Shown in pieces: positions 39,121 through 48,365 of a stretch of 64,000 nucleotides of DNA; within the stretch, counting starts at the first letter, position 1, and each line of letters starts with the position of its first letter. Source of the DNA: Candidatus Gastranaerophilales bacterium (GTDB taxonomy: Bacteria > Cyanobacteriota > Vampirovibrionia > Gastranaerophilales > Gastranaerophilaceae). The DNA is taken from assembly GCA_944325025.1 (NCBI GenBank), contig CALUYN010000009.1, positions 1 through 64,000 of the forward strand. The letters run 5' to 3'. A program made the position numbers and the translations under genes. A model generated the notes under the pieces. That model searched no databases, was not told where the DNA came from, and saw only the letters and a program-made list of their open reading frames with translations.

Positions 39121-39305
39121 AATGCCACAGATATTATTTCATCCCCGGAGTCAGGCAAGTCTACTGAAAGCCATGCAGTAATAGCTTCTTTTATATTTTC
39201 CTTAATTTCATCAATAGTTTCGCCCTGCGAATAACATCCTTTCAATGCGGGCACTTCTGCCCAATACCCGTTAGCTTCTTTATGTAAAACAACGTCAAAT
39301 TTCAT
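39117..39305 (-). CDS. hicB: HicB-type antitoxin
   Basis: A 62-aa partial RNase H-like HicB domain: FDVVLHKEANGYWAEVPALK, then GCYSQGETIDEIKENIKEAI. It lacks a C-terminal DNA-binding domain, like short HicB members. It is placed upstream of hicA with an ATGA overlap. Because hicA is broken, it may be an orphan remnant or act on other HicA toxins. Confidence 0.85.
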   Translation of the reverse strand: MKFDVVLHKEANGYWAEVPALKGCYSQGETIDEIKENIKEAITAWLSVDLPDSGDEIISVAL

Positions 39306-39347
39306 ATTTACCTCTTATTCAGAGTATAACAAATTTTTTACAGCTTT

Positions 39348-39575
39348 TCAACCCTCGTATCTTTTGAATATATTCACATCTTTTAAATCATGTTTATTTA
39401 CGACAAGTCCGCATTTTGAGCATGCCAGAATTTCACCGGAACTGTCAACCGGTAAAAAAATATGCTCGCAATAATCAGCCTCATCAGACTGATCCTGCAT
39501 AAAAGGGTCAAAAGAAGCAAGATTTTTTTTCTTTTTCTTTTTAAATAGTTTTACAAAAAGTTCAACCAGATACAT
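39348..39575 (-). CDS. Small zinc-ribbon-like protein, unknown
   Basis: A 75-aa protein with a Lys-rich segment (KKKKKKN) near residue 12, CEHIF and then ACSKCGLVV, which could make one zinc site with the upstream Cys/His. It starts 4 nt after cdd on the same strand, a likely operon. Function unknown. Confidence 0.6.
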   Translation of the reverse strand: MYLVELFVKLFKKKKKKNLASFDPFMQDQSDEADYCEHIFLPVDSSGEILACSKCGLVVNKHDLKDVNIFKRYEG

Positions 39576-39578
39576 TTT

Positions 39579-39962
39579 TTATAAATCAAAACATGCTGGC
39601 AGCAATTCATCCAGAGTATAAACCTTAATTCCGTTTTCTGTCTTTGTTATAACATCAAGTCCGCCATCGGATTTAAACTCATTCAAAACTTGTCTGCAAG
39701 CTCCGCAAGGAGTACAATTTAACTTATTCGGAGAAAATATTGCAATAGCTTTTATCTTTCTTTCCCCGTTTGCAATAGCTGTACCAACAACATTTCTTTC
39801 AGCACAAATTGTCAATCCAAAACTAGAATTTTCAAAATTACACCCGGTATAAGTATTACCGCTTTCGCACAATACACAAGCTCCTACCGGAAACTTTGAA
39901 TAGGGAACATAGGCATTTTGTGATGCTTGTTCAGCTGATTGTATCATCTTCTCATAATCCAT
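39579..39962 (-). CDS. cdd: Cytidine deaminase
   Basis: About 127 aa; deaminates cytidine/deoxycytidine in pyrimidine salvage. The zinc site is visible: CAER (Cys ligand and catalytic Glu) and PCGACRQ. NAYVPYSKFPVGA and GCNFENSSFGLT are family motifs of the small tetrameric type. The start at ATG 39962 aligns best with homologues; ATG 39983 is possible. Neither has a Shine-Dalgarno. Confidence 0.93.
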   Translation of the reverse strand: MDYEKMIQSAEQASQNAYVPYSKFPVGACVLCESGNTYTGCNFENSSFGLTICAERNVVGTAIANGERKIKAIAIFSPNKLNCTPCGACRQVLNEFKSDGGLDVITKTENGIKVYTLDELLPACFDL

Positions 39963-40035
39963 AATATTTGTACTGTAAATCATTTATATAAAATTGTAAT
40001 CCATTAATTATATGAAATTGTGATATAATTTTGTT

Positions 40036-40833
40036 ATGAAACTTGTGATTAAATTTTTAGTTATATGTTCGCTGCTAATATCGTCAGTACAGGCAGTAAC
40101 ATTTGATGTTCTTGTGCTGCCGACGGACTTAGTGAATTCTAAAGAGAATTATTATGGATTTGAGGAAGTATCAGAAATTATAGCAGAAGATATTATAAAT
40201 GATTTCAATTCATCAAACGGTAAAATTCAATCGCCTGAATTGTATGAAGTTCGGAATAAAATGACTCAAGATGCAGCTCTAAAAACATTGATTACAAATA
40301 CATTAAAAAAATATGACAGGGACTCGGTAGATTATAAAGCATTAAAAGAAATCGGCAAAAACTTTTCCTGTAAGTCTGTTCTTCTTGTATCAAGCTCAGT
40401 TATAACTAACAAAAATTCATTAAAACGCGGCTTATGGGAAGTTTTGGAAGTATCAACGGCCTTTAATTTAGAATATCCGTACAGATTGGATACGTCAATG
40501 GTCTTAATTGATACAGTAAATGATATTGTAATGTGGAGCAACCGCTATTCAACAAAAATCGGAACGAATACTAACACTTTTGAAGCAAAAAATTACGCAC
40601 AGGCTAATGAAATTTTAAGCAAAGTAAGACTTTACTCAGAAAAAATTGCAGCAAAGAGTGCTTCTCAGAATATAATTCTGCGTTTTTATCCAAAAACGCT
40701 TAGAACTATTAATAAAGAATTTGATAACTCTGACGGCGGAGCATTAAAATTTGACAGAACAATTCCGCAGCAGCCTGCTAAAAATGAAAGCCCTGATGAA
40801 GAATTTTTTGGGGATATGATTTACGGAATTTAA
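40036..40833 (+). CDS. Secreted hypothetical protein
   Basis: A 265-aa protein with a clear signal peptide (LVIKFLVICSLLISSVQA). The mature start VTFDVLVLPTDLV resembles the N-terminal nucleotide-like fold of TolB-type periplasmic proteins, but this is only a resemblance. TATAAT sits exactly 6 nt before ATG and no Shine-Dalgarno exists. It overlaps the convergent 40830-41123 gene by 4 nt, both stop codons sharing TTAA. Confidence 0.75.
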   Translation: MKLVIKFLVICSLLISSVQAVTFDVLVLPTDLVNSKENYYGFEEVSEIIAEDIINDFNSSNGKIQSPELYEVRNKMTQDAALKTLITNTLKKYDRDSVDYKALKEIGKNFSCKSVLLVSSSVITNKNSLKRGLWEVLEVSTAFNLEYPYRLDTSMVLIDTVNDIVMWSNRYSTKIGTNTNTFEAKNYAQANEILSKVRLYSEKIAAKSASQNIILRFYPKTLRTINKEFDNSDGGALKFDRTIPQQPAKNESPDEEFFGDMIYGI

Positions 40834-41123
40834 CGAAACTGATTATTAACAGGAGCCTGATTTTTATTCGTTGTATTTACAGGATTTTTAAAATTTTGGT
40901 TGTTATTTTGCTGCAGGCTGTCATCAAATTGTTTCTGTGTATTTTGTTTTTGCATATTGTCTTTTTCAGCTCTGTCACCTGATTTTTGTACCATTGGTTT
41001 CATCTCGACCTGCGCAGGAGTTTTCACAGCAACTGATTCTAACTCTTGGAGTCTGTCTTTAGCATCCCAAAAAGCTATAAATGCAACTATAAATATTGAT
41101 AGAAATATTAAAGATTTTTTCAT
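40830..41123 (-). CDS. Membrane-anchored Gln/Asn-rich small protein
   Basis: A 97-aa protein with one N-terminal hydrophobic helix (SLIFLSIFIVAFIAFW) as anchor or signal, then a charged stretch and a low-complexity Q/N-rich tail. No family recognised. Confidence 0.6.
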   Translation of the reverse strand: MKKSLIFLSIFIVAFIAFWDAKDRLQELESVAVKTPAQVEMKPMVQKSGDRAEKDNMQKQNTQKQFDDSLQQNNNQNFKNPVNTTNKNQAPVNNQFR

Positions 41124-41261
41124 GATTTTGTACCTTGTAAATACACTATATCTTGTTCATTCAAAAAATAAATTAAACGGTTATACAAATTTACGGACTT
41201 GCATAAAACAGGTTAAAATGATAAAATATTCTTGTAATACAAATTAAAAGAGGAAATTTTA

Positions 41262-41435
41262 ATGGCGAGATTAATAAGACCAAGTTTGGCAATCAGATGC
41301 GTACAATCAGGATGTAAAACACTGTTTGAAGTAGCAAAAGTGGAAGATGGCAAACAGCAGGAAGTTGTATGCCCCGGCTGCGGGGAACATTATGTTTACC
41401 CAATCTATGATGACGAAGAAGATAAAAATTCATAG
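41262..41435 (+). CDS. Small zinc-ribbon protein
   Basis: A 57-aa protein. IRCVQSGCKTLFEV and VVCPGCGEHYVYP provide four Cys (C-x4-C and C-x2-C), a likely zinc ribbon, then an acidic tail. AGAGG precedes ATG 41262. It ends 10 nt before the radical SAM gene, probably co-transcribed. Function unknown. Confidence 0.75.
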   Translation: MARLIRPSLAIRCVQSGCKTLFEVAKVEDGKQQEVVCPGCGEHYVYPIYDDEEDKNS

Positions 41436-41445
41436 TTTTTAGCTT

Positions 41446-42375
41446 ATGTTTAATAATACAGATAAGCGCTACAATCAATTCAGCGCTCATTTAAAAAATA
41501 AATTCGGCGTTAAGGTTTACAAAATAACACTTGATGCCGGTTTTTCATGTCCGAATAGAGATGGAACAATTTCTTCAGGCGGGTGTATCTTCTGCGATGA
41601 AGGCGGTAGCTTTTCTCAGGCGCATTCCAATCTTCTTTCTATAGAAGAACAGGTTGAAGAAGGCATAAAAACTTTATCAGCGCGCTTTAAGGCGCAAAAA
41701 TTTATGTCCTATTTTCAGGCTTTTTCAAATACCTATAAACCTGTAAACGAGCTTGAAAAAATATACAATTCTGCGCTAAATCATCCTGACATTGTCGGAC
41801 TTTCAATAGGAACAAGGCCTGACTGCATTGATGATGAAAAAATAAAACTCATATCATCATACAAAAAAGATTACTATACATGGGTTGAATACGGCTTACA
41901 GTCAATTCATGATAAAACATTAAAAAGAATAAACCGCGGACATGACTTTGATTGTTTTTTAAGAGCTTATGAAAAAACAAAAGAAGCAGGTATAAATGTT
42001 TGTGTTCATGTAATTTTCGGACTCTGGGAAACACATGACGAAATTATGCAGACTGCACAAAAACTTGCGGAACTTGACGTTGACGGCGTAAAAATCCACA
42101 TGCTCTGCGCACTTAAAAGTACCAGACTGGCACAAATTTATAAACAAGGCGGCATTGATTTTATGGATGAAGATGAATATGTACAGACAGTCTGTGATTT
42201 TTTGGAATATCTGCCTGAAACTACGACTATTCACCGCCTTGCAGGTAACGGTCTGAGCACAGAACTTATTGCTCCGGTCTGGCTCGGCAAAAAATTTGAC
42301 TGCCTGAATAAAATTGATAGAGAATTCATTAAGAGAAATTCATATCAAGGGTGTAAATTTGTTTACAAAAAATAG
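41446..42375 (+). CDS. Radical SAM protein, YhcC/TIGR01212 family
   Basis: A 309-aa protein. The cluster motif is C-x10-C-x2-C: CPNRDGTISSGGCIFC, with the first Cys in FSCPNRDG. GLSIGTRPDCI, VEYGLQSIHDKTLKRINRGH and HVIFGLWET match the YhcC family by recall; the reaction is not established. The small zinc-ribbon gene lies directly upstream. Confidence 0.9.
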   Translation: MFNNTDKRYNQFSAHLKNKFGVKVYKITLDAGFSCPNRDGTISSGGCIFCDEGGSFSQAHSNLLSIEEQVEEGIKTLSARFKAQKFMSYFQAFSNTYKPVNELEKIYNSALNHPDIVGLSIGTRPDCIDDEKIKLISSYKKDYYTWVEYGLQSIHDKTLKRINRGHDFDCFLRAYEKTKEAGINVCVHVIFGLWETHDEIMQTAQKLAELDVDGVKIHMLCALKSTRLAQIYKQGGIDFMDEDEYVQTVCDFLEYLPETTTIHRLAGNGLSTELIAPVWLGKKFDCLNKIDREFIKRNSYQGCKFVYKK

Positions 42376-42511
42376 ATTATATGAGATAATAGTATGGCAA
42401 AATACTGAGCATTTTTTGTAACAATTTATTACAAAAAAGTGCGGATTTCAGCAAAATTATTTTTTCAGCAGTGTTAGGTTATGTGAAAAATTATCTAAAC
42501 GGAGATAAAGT

Positions 42512-43234
42512 ATGTTATCGATACAACCAAAATTTTCTACAAGTTTTAAACCTGCATTCAAATCTAATGAACCAAACGAAGATTATTCATCTATCAGTTT
42601 AAATGATATGGATGAAGATACTTATGAATCAATGAGGGATGATTTACGAGAACAAAAAAGCGATTTTCTAGATTTAGCCAACAATTCTGAATTTAAACTG
42701 CCAAAACCTATAAAAAAAGGGCTTGAAGGCGGAGCTGTTGTAACAACAGGTCTTTTAGGCGGTATGGCCACAGGCTGGGGAGCTAAAAAATCTATACAGG
42801 GATTTTCAAAACTCGCAAAATCAGCGCCGGTAAAAAGCTTTAAACACTATATCAAAGATACAAGAAACTTTATAAAAAATTCATCTGCAACTGTAAAAAA
42901 ACAGTTCTTGGAATCTAATGTTTATAAAAAGCCTGCAAATGCTATCAAAACACAGTATAACAAATTTGCAAAAACAAAAATCGGTTCACCTATAACAAAA
43001 TTCCTTGAAAATGTAAAAGACGGAATAGCAACAATTTATAAAGATATTCGTACAGGTCTAAAACATTTATGGAAAAAAATAAAAGGTGTGAAAAAAGAAT
43101 CTTACGAAAAAGCTGTTGTTAACACAGTCGGTGCATCAGGCGGTATAGCATCAGGCGTTACAGCATTAAAAGAAACTCAAGAAAAAAACAAAGCAGAAAT
43201 GCAAAACTCGGACATTGATTACGGAGAAGAATAG
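42512..43234 (+). CDS. Basic hypothetical protein with Gly-rich hydrophobic segment
   Basis: A 240-aa protein. A Gly-rich hydrophobic segment (GGAVVTTGLLGGMATGWGAK, about 72-91) is followed by a very Lys-rich helical region. No signal peptide or family recognised. GGAG lies 7 nt before the ATG. It is 2 nt from the next gene, whose product has the same style; the two are probably an operon and related. Confidence 0.7.
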   Translation: MLSIQPKFSTSFKPAFKSNEPNEDYSSISLNDMDEDTYESMRDDLREQKSDFLDLANNSEFKLPKPIKKGLEGGAVVTTGLLGGMATGWGAKKSIQGFSKLAKSAPVKSFKHYIKDTRNFIKNSSATVKKQFLESNVYKKPANAIKTQYNKFAKTKIGSPITKFLENVKDGIATIYKDIRTGLKHLWKKIKGVKKESYEKAVVNTVGASGGIASGVTALKETQEKNKAEMQNSDIDYGEE

Positions 43235-43236
43235 TT

Positions 43237-43725
43237 ATGCGCGTTTCTTTTAATGATAAAATAGCATATACCTCAAATCCAGACTCTCACAGTGAAGCCA
43301 AAAAAGATGCTGAAAAAAAAGTTGTCACAGGCGGCGGAGCAGTTGCAGCTGCAACAGCAACTGCAAGAGCCAAAGCTGCAAAATCAGGCTTTGATATGTT
43401 CAGCTCTGCAAAAAAAGTTTCACAAGGAATGAAAGGCGTTAGAGAAACAACAAGAACTGCTGCTAATGTTGCAAAACAAACAAAAGGTCTGTGGGCAAAA
43501 GTTGCGGAAAACGCCAGATGGGCAAAAGATGCAATTTTAAATTGGGGCTCAAAATTTAAAAATATGAAATTTATAAGACCAATTGTAAAAAGTCCGCTGT
43601 TCAAAGGAGCTGCAGGTGCCTTAGGATACGGATTTGGTATCGTAACCCTGATTTCCGGTCTGTCTGATATAACAAAAGTAACTACAGAAGCTGTAGAAGG
43701 CAAGCTTTTACATAACGAAGATTAA
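43237..43725 (+). CDS. Ala/Lys-rich hypothetical protein
   Basis: A 162-aa protein. An Ala-rich stretch (GGGAVAAATATARAKAAK) and a C-terminal hydrophobic segment (GAAGALGYGFGIVTLISGL). The N-terminus VSFNDKIAYTSNPDS resembles short leader-like starts of nearby unknown proteins. It follows the previous gene by 2 nt. No family recognised. Confidence 0.65.
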   Translation: MRVSFNDKIAYTSNPDSHSEAKKDAEKKVVTGGGAVAAATATARAKAAKSGFDMFSSAKKVSQGMKGVRETTRTAANVAKQTKGLWAKVAENARWAKDAILNWGSKFKNMKFIRPIVKSPLFKGAAGALGYGFGIVTLISGLSDITKVTTEAVEGKLLHNED

Positions 43726-43749
43726 CTAACAGGCAATGTTTAAAAATAT

Positions 43750-43783
43750 AAAATCGTGCTAAGCTAAGCTTATGCACGATTTT
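43750..43783 (+). promoter_or_regulatory. Hairpin spanning the folP start codon
   Basis: A 10-bp perfect stem AAAATCGTGC (43750-43759) / GCACGATTTT (43774-43783) with a 14-nt loop. The folP ATG (43772-43774) sits at the loop/stem edge and codons 2-4 are in the stem. GTTTT follows. It may be a weak terminator for the upstream operon or a translation block on read-through mRNA. Confidence 0.55.
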
Positions 43784-44905
43784 GTTTTAAGAGAGCTTAA
43801 AAATACTAATACAGAAGAAGAATTAAACCGCATAGGCTTTGACAAATCTTACGCTTCCAAAGCTGCTGACAAATTTGGATATAAAAACATAAAAATTTAC
43901 GAACTTACCCCTGCTCAGGCCAATATAATCAAACAGACAGCAATATCAGTTGGTGCAGACTGTGCAACCCATAGAGAAGTTATTACAGGTAAAATAGAAA
44001 AATCAGACTGCATATTAGGCGGAAGTATTTCAGAGATAAGAAAAATAGGAGAAAAACTGAAATTTCAACCGTTCGGGTTAAAAGAACTCGGAGAAAAGCT
44101 AGTTCAGATTGCTGCCTGCGATAAAAATGTGCATTGCAAAATAGCCGGTATATTAAACCTTACAACAAACTCTTTTTCTGACGGCGGGATGTATAACGAT
44201 TTTGAAAAAGCAAAAGAGCATATTCTTGAAATGATAGATGATGGTGCCGATATTATTGATATCGGAGCTGAATCAACAAAACCCTATTCACAGCCTGTCA
44301 GTGCAGAAGAACAATTAAAAAAACTTTTGCCGATTATAGATTTTGCAAAAGATAAAATAACGCTTAGCATAGACACACGAAGTGCAATTGTTGCACAGGA
44401 ATGTATAGATGCAGGAGCCAAAATAATAAATGATGTTTCTGGATTTGATTATGATAGTAAAATGCCTGATGTAATTGCTAAATACAATGTTCCTATTATT
44501 ATCCAACATTCAAAAGGAACGCCGGAAAATATGCAGAATTCGCCTAAATACAATGATGTAATTGAAGAGATTTATCTTGCATTAAAAAACAAAATTGATT
44601 TTGCACGTTCAAAAGGAATTCAAAACATAATAATTGACCCCGGCATAGGTTTTGGCAAAACAAGAGAAGATAATTTTGAGATAATAAAAAGAATTGAAGA
44701 ATTTAAAACTCTGGGATATCCGGTTATGCTGGGTATTTCAAGAAAAAGTTTTCTTGATATGGCTGATGACGATAATTTCACAAAAGATATTTATACAACA
44801 GCCCTGAATGCAATAGCAATTGAAAACAATATTGATTATATCCGTGTTCACAATGTAAAAATGCATAAGAAACTCATTTGTTTACTTGAAAATTTCAAAA
44901 AATAG
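43772..44905 (+). CDS. folP: Dihydropteroate synthase with N-terminal extension
   Basis: A 377-aa folate enzyme. The catalytic TIM barrel starts near residue 125: GILNLTTNSFSDGGMY, DIIDIGAESTKPY, DTRSAIVAQECIDAGA, IDPGIGFGKTREDNF and LGISRKSF. The first about 115 residues (YELTPAQANIIKQTAISVGA) form an extra domain known from some longer DHPS proteins. No Shine-Dalgarno; see the hairpin at 43750-43783. Confidence 0.94.
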   Translation: MHDFVLRELKNTNTEEELNRIGFDKSYASKAADKFGYKNIKIYELTPAQANIIKQTAISVGADCATHREVITGKIEKSDCILGGSISEIRKIGEKLKFQPFGLKELGEKLVQIAACDKNVHCKIAGILNLTTNSFSDGGMYNDFEKAKEHILEMIDDGADIIDIGAESTKPYSQPVSAEEQLKKLLPIIDFAKDKITLSIDTRSAIVAQECIDAGAKIINDVSGFDYDSKMPDVIAKYNVPIIIQHSKGTPENMQNSPKYNDVIEEIYLALKNKIDFARSKGIQNIIIDPGIGFGKTREDNFEIIKRIEEFKTLGYPVMLGISRKSFLDMADDDNFTKDIYTTALNAIAIENNIDYIRVHNVKMHKKLICLLENFKK

Positions 44906-44945
44906 GTTATAATAAATATATATATATTATAATTAGGAGTCTGTT

Positions 44946-45713
44946 TTGCGAAAGAATGCATTTAATTTTTCGGAAGTAATGATAACTATTGGAGCAATTG
45001 GAATCGTTGCAGCCCTTACTATGCCGGGAATTGTTGCGCATTACCACCAAAAAGAATATGTCACACAGCTCCAAAGAGCTTTAAGTCAGTTTGAGCAGGC
45101 TATGCAGATTATAATGTTCAGACATGAATGCACTGATATCTTATGTACCGGAGCATTTGACGGCACTGCTTCAGATGCTGAATGGAATAAAAAATTTGAA
45201 AAAGAAATAACAAGATCAATAAAAGTTATAAAAACAGCACAAAATGGGACTGCAATGGAGCCGCAGCTAGATTCAGCACCGTTAAAACCCGAAAAAACAA
45301 AGCTGAGTGTTCAAGCAGATTGGCGTTCAACAGCAGGTTTTAAATTTTTGCCGCCAGATGGTGTACTATACCTTGTAATCCCCAAAAACTGCGAAAGTGT
45401 ACCTTTTCCTGATTTAAGCACAATAAAAAATATTTGTGCTGAAGTTACCATAGATGTAAACAGTATACGCCGCCCAAATCAATACGGCAGAGATATATAC
45501 AAATTCATAGTTGCACAAAACGGTCATTTATACCCGATGTACGGGCGTGATTATTCTAATGCAACAACCGGCAGTGCTTCCGGAAACGGCTACTGGCGTA
45601 CAAATCCTGAATTATGCGCAGGAGAAGGTCTTTTACACCAAGCTCCTAATAATGTCAGCGGGGATGGCTGTGCCGCAAGAATAATGGAAGATGGTTGGAA
45701 AATGACTTATTAA
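44946..45713 (+). CDS. Prepilin-like protein with short normal leader
   Basis: A 255-aa protein starting at TTG 44946 with AGGAG 8 nt upstream. The leader is only about 7 residues (MRKNAFN), then FSEVMITIGAIGIVAALTMP, a prepilin helix with Glu at position 3 rather than 5. The shared motif appears as DVNSIRRPNQYGRDIYKF, with Cys residues and the ending MEDGWKMTY. No G tract and no repeats: the contrast case for genes A-D. Confidence 0.85.
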   Translation: MRKNAFNFSEVMITIGAIGIVAALTMPGIVAHYHQKEYVTQLQRALSQFEQAMQIIMFRHECTDILCTGAFDGTASDAEWNKKFEKEITRSIKVIKTAQNGTAMEPQLDSAPLKPEKTKLSVQADWRSTAGFKFLPPDGVLYLVIPKNCESVPFPDLSTIKNICAEVTIDVNSIRRPNQYGRDIYKFIVAQNGHLYPMYGRDYSNATTGSASGNGYWRTNPELCAGEGLLHQAPNNVSGDGCAARIMEDGWKMTY

Positions 45714-45831
45714 TTTTATCTCTTTACTACAAATCTTTGTTTATGGTAAAATAAAATAGCACTGGGATATCAGGAGCGTAAGGCTCTGAAAAACTGTCCT
45801 TAAAGCTTTAAAATTATAACAAGGAGATAAA

Positions 45832-47274
45832 ATGGAAGATTTAAGAGATAAATACGAAGTTGTTATAGGTTTGGAAGTACACGCACAGCTAAAAACCAAA
45901 TCAAAAATATTTGCACCTGACGGCTGCGAATTCGGTAAAGAACCAAACTCGGAAACAAGCCCTATTACTTTAGGGATGCCGGGAGTTTTGCCTGTATTGA
46001 ATAAAGAAGCCGTTAATATGGGGATTTTAACAGGGCTTGCCTTGAATTGCGAAATTCCTGAACGCTGCAAATTTGACAGAAAACAGTATTTTTATCCAGA
46101 TCTTCCAAAAGGTTATCAGATATCTCAGTATGATGAACCGATTTGTGTAAACGGATACCTTAATGTAAAAGGTAAAAGAATAGGTATCACTCGTGCGCAT
46201 TTGGAAGAAGACGCAGGAAAACTTGTTCACGCAGGGGCTGACGGGCTTGCAGGATCTTCTTATTCGCTTGTTGACCTTAACAGGGCAGGCACTCCGCTTC
46301 TTGAAATCGTATCAGAACCAGATATGAGAAGCTCAGAAGAAGCTAGAAACTATATGGAAGAATTAAGAAATATTGTCCGCTATATAGGCGTTTGCGACGG
46401 CAACCTTGAAGAAGGTTCAATGAGATGCGACGCAAATATCTCTATTATGCCTAAAGGGTCAAAAGAATTCGGCACACGTGCAGAAATCAAAAACGTGAAC
46501 AGTTTTTCAGCCCTTCAAAGAGCTATTGAATATGAAATCGACAGACAAATCGAAATCGTTGAAGAAGGCGGAAAAGTCGTTCAGGAAACAAGATTGTGGG
46601 ATGATAATGCAAGAGAAACCAAATCTATGAGAGGCAAAGAAGATGCCCATGATTACAGATACTTCCCTGAACCTGACTTAATGCCTTTAAAAATATCAAG
46701 AGAATGGGTGGAAGAAATCAGAGCTAAAATGCCCGAACTCCCGCAGGCCAAACGTGAACGCTATATGAGCTTAGGTTTGAGTGAATACGATGCCTCAGTA
46801 ATCGTTGAACAAATGGGCCTTGCACTCTTCTTTGATGAAGTTTTGAAACTGGGCGCTTCTCCTAAAATTGCCGTCAACTTTATTATGGGAGAAATTGCAG
46901 CTTATCTAAAAGAAACAAAACTTGAAATTAATGAAACTAAGTTAACGCCTGAAAATCTTGTTGAATTGATTTCTCTTATTGAAAAAAATACAATTTCAAA
47001 CAACATCGGCAAACAAATTATTGTTGATATGATGAAAGACGGTTCAAAAGCTTCAGAAATCGTTGAAAAAAGAGGTTTAAGCCAGATATCTGATACAGGC
47101 GCAATTAAAGAAATTGCACAAAAAGTCTGCGATGCAAATCCTGATCAGGTAACTGCTTATAAAAACGGAAAAGTTCAGCTTCTAGGCTTCTTTGTCGGAC
47201 AGGTAATGAAAGAAACTAAAGGCAGAGCTAACCCGAAAGCCGTTAACGAAATTTTGAAAGAAATATTAGGTTAA
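45832..47274 (+). CDS. gatB: Asp-tRNA(Asn)/Glu-tRNA(Gln) amidotransferase subunit B
   Basis: A 480-aa kinase/transfer subunit of GatCAB. VVIGLEVHAQLKTKSKIF, YFYPDLPKGYQISQYDEPI, RAHLEEDAGKL, DLNRAGTPLLEIVSEPD and a C-terminal GatB/YqeY domain (GFFVGQVMKETKGRANP). AAGGAG precedes ATG 45832. gatA and gatC are not adjacent. Confidence 0.97.
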   Translation: MEDLRDKYEVVIGLEVHAQLKTKSKIFAPDGCEFGKEPNSETSPITLGMPGVLPVLNKEAVNMGILTGLALNCEIPERCKFDRKQYFYPDLPKGYQISQYDEPICVNGYLNVKGKRIGITRAHLEEDAGKLVHAGADGLAGSSYSLVDLNRAGTPLLEIVSEPDMRSSEEARNYMEELRNIVRYIGVCDGNLEEGSMRCDANISIMPKGSKEFGTRAEIKNVNSFSALQRAIEYEIDRQIEIVEEGGKVVQETRLWDDNARETKSMRGKEDAHDYRYFPEPDLMPLKISREWVEEIRAKMPELPQAKRERYMSLGLSEYDASVIVEQMGLALFFDEVLKLGASPKIAVNFIMGEIAAYLKETKLEINETKLTPENLVELISLIEKNTISNNIGKQIIVDMMKDGSKASEIVEKRGLSQISDTGAIKEIAQKVCDANPDQVTAYKNGKVQLLGFFVGQVMKETKGRANPKAVNEILKEILG

Positions 47275-47281
47275 GTATATT

Positions 47282-48340
47282 ATGTTTTTACAAAACAACA
47301 AACAAACATGTATGGAAACAGAGATATTTGAACAAGCAGAAGTTCTTAAGAATTTGCTTCGCACACATGTTAATGATAACAATTATATTCTTTTTGATAT
47401 TCCTGTAGATATCCAAAAAATCATACTTGTTGCAAGCGGTTCTTCTTACCACTGTGCTCGCTATACAGCTGATTTATTTGGCAATATCGCAGGAATGGAA
47501 GCTCGTGCAATTTATTCAAGCGAATTTCTTTTAAAATCAGCAGTACCGCATGACAATGATATTTTATATGTCTTCATCACACAGTCAGGTGAAACCTCAG
47601 ATACTAATTCCGCATTGAAAAAGGCCAAAGAACTTGGAATGCGCACTCTTGCAATTACAAATAAAAAAGGCTCAACCATCTGGGAAGCTGCGGATTTTAA
47701 AATAGACTGCCACGCAGGTGAAGAAAAAAGTATTGCAGCAACCAAATCCCTGACAGCCCAAATGCTTTGCTGTACACTGCTTGTTTTAAAATATGCCGCA
47801 CATAAGGGTGTTGATATTTCCAATTATATTAACGAACTCAAAACCCTTCCTTCTTTTGTGGAAAAAACTTACCTGCTTCATCCGCAGATAAAAGATATGG
47901 CAAAACAGCTTTCTAAATTTAAGAACATCGTAATCACAGCCGACGGAATATCTTACGCAATCGCAAAAGAAGCTTCGTTAAAAATAAAAGAAACATCATA
48001 TATAAATGTTTATTCAAATATTTTAGGCGAATTTATGCACGGTCATGTTGCGATTTTAAACAACAAACCCGCAATGATTCATATATCCGTGACTGAATTA
48101 ACATACACAGCAATTAAAAACTTGAATAAGATAGAAGAGGATTACAACCCGCCATTATTTGTAATCGGGTATACTAACGAAAAAATAAAAACAAAATTCC
48201 ATATAGACATCACTTGTGAAAGCGAGATTGTAAAGTCGTTCTGCATTGTGGTAATAAGCCAAATTCTAGCGCTAGAAATTGCGCTCTGTCTTGGACGCAA
48301 CGTCGACAAACCGCATGGATTGAATAAGGTTGTACAATAA
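47282..48340 (+). CDS. Double SIS-domain sugar isomerase, GlmS-like without glutaminase
   Basis: A 352-aa protein with two SIS domains. VASGSSYHCARYTADLF and TQSGETSDTNSALKKAK in the first; EASLKIKETSYINVYSNILG with GEFMHGH in the second; DKPHGLNKVVQ at the end matches the GlmS tail DKPxxLxKxV. It lacks the N-terminal glutaminase domain, so it may use ammonia or act as an aldose/ketose isomerase or deaminase (FrlB/AgaS group). It starts 7 nt after gatB. Confidence 0.85.
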   Translation: MFLQNNKQTCMETEIFEQAEVLKNLLRTHVNDNNYILFDIPVDIQKIILVASGSSYHCARYTADLFGNIAGMEARAIYSSEFLLKSAVPHDNDILYVFITQSGETSDTNSALKKAKELGMRTLAITNKKGSTIWEAADFKIDCHAGEEKSIAATKSLTAQMLCCTLLVLKYAAHKGVDISNYINELKTLPSFVEKTYLLHPQIKDMAKQLSKFKNIVITADGISYAIAKEASLKIKETSYINVYSNILGEFMHGHVAILNNKPAMIHISVTELTYTAIKNLNKIEEDYNPPLFVIGYTNEKIKTKFHIDITCESEIVKSFCIVVISQILALEIALCLGRNVDKPHGLNKVVQ

Positions 48341-48365
48341 TTAAAAATATCAAAGGAGGTTCTAA

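Noticed and set aside
43287-43703. 138-codon minus-strand frame
   Set aside because: It is antisense to the Ala/Lys-rich gene that has a proper start context and operon position.
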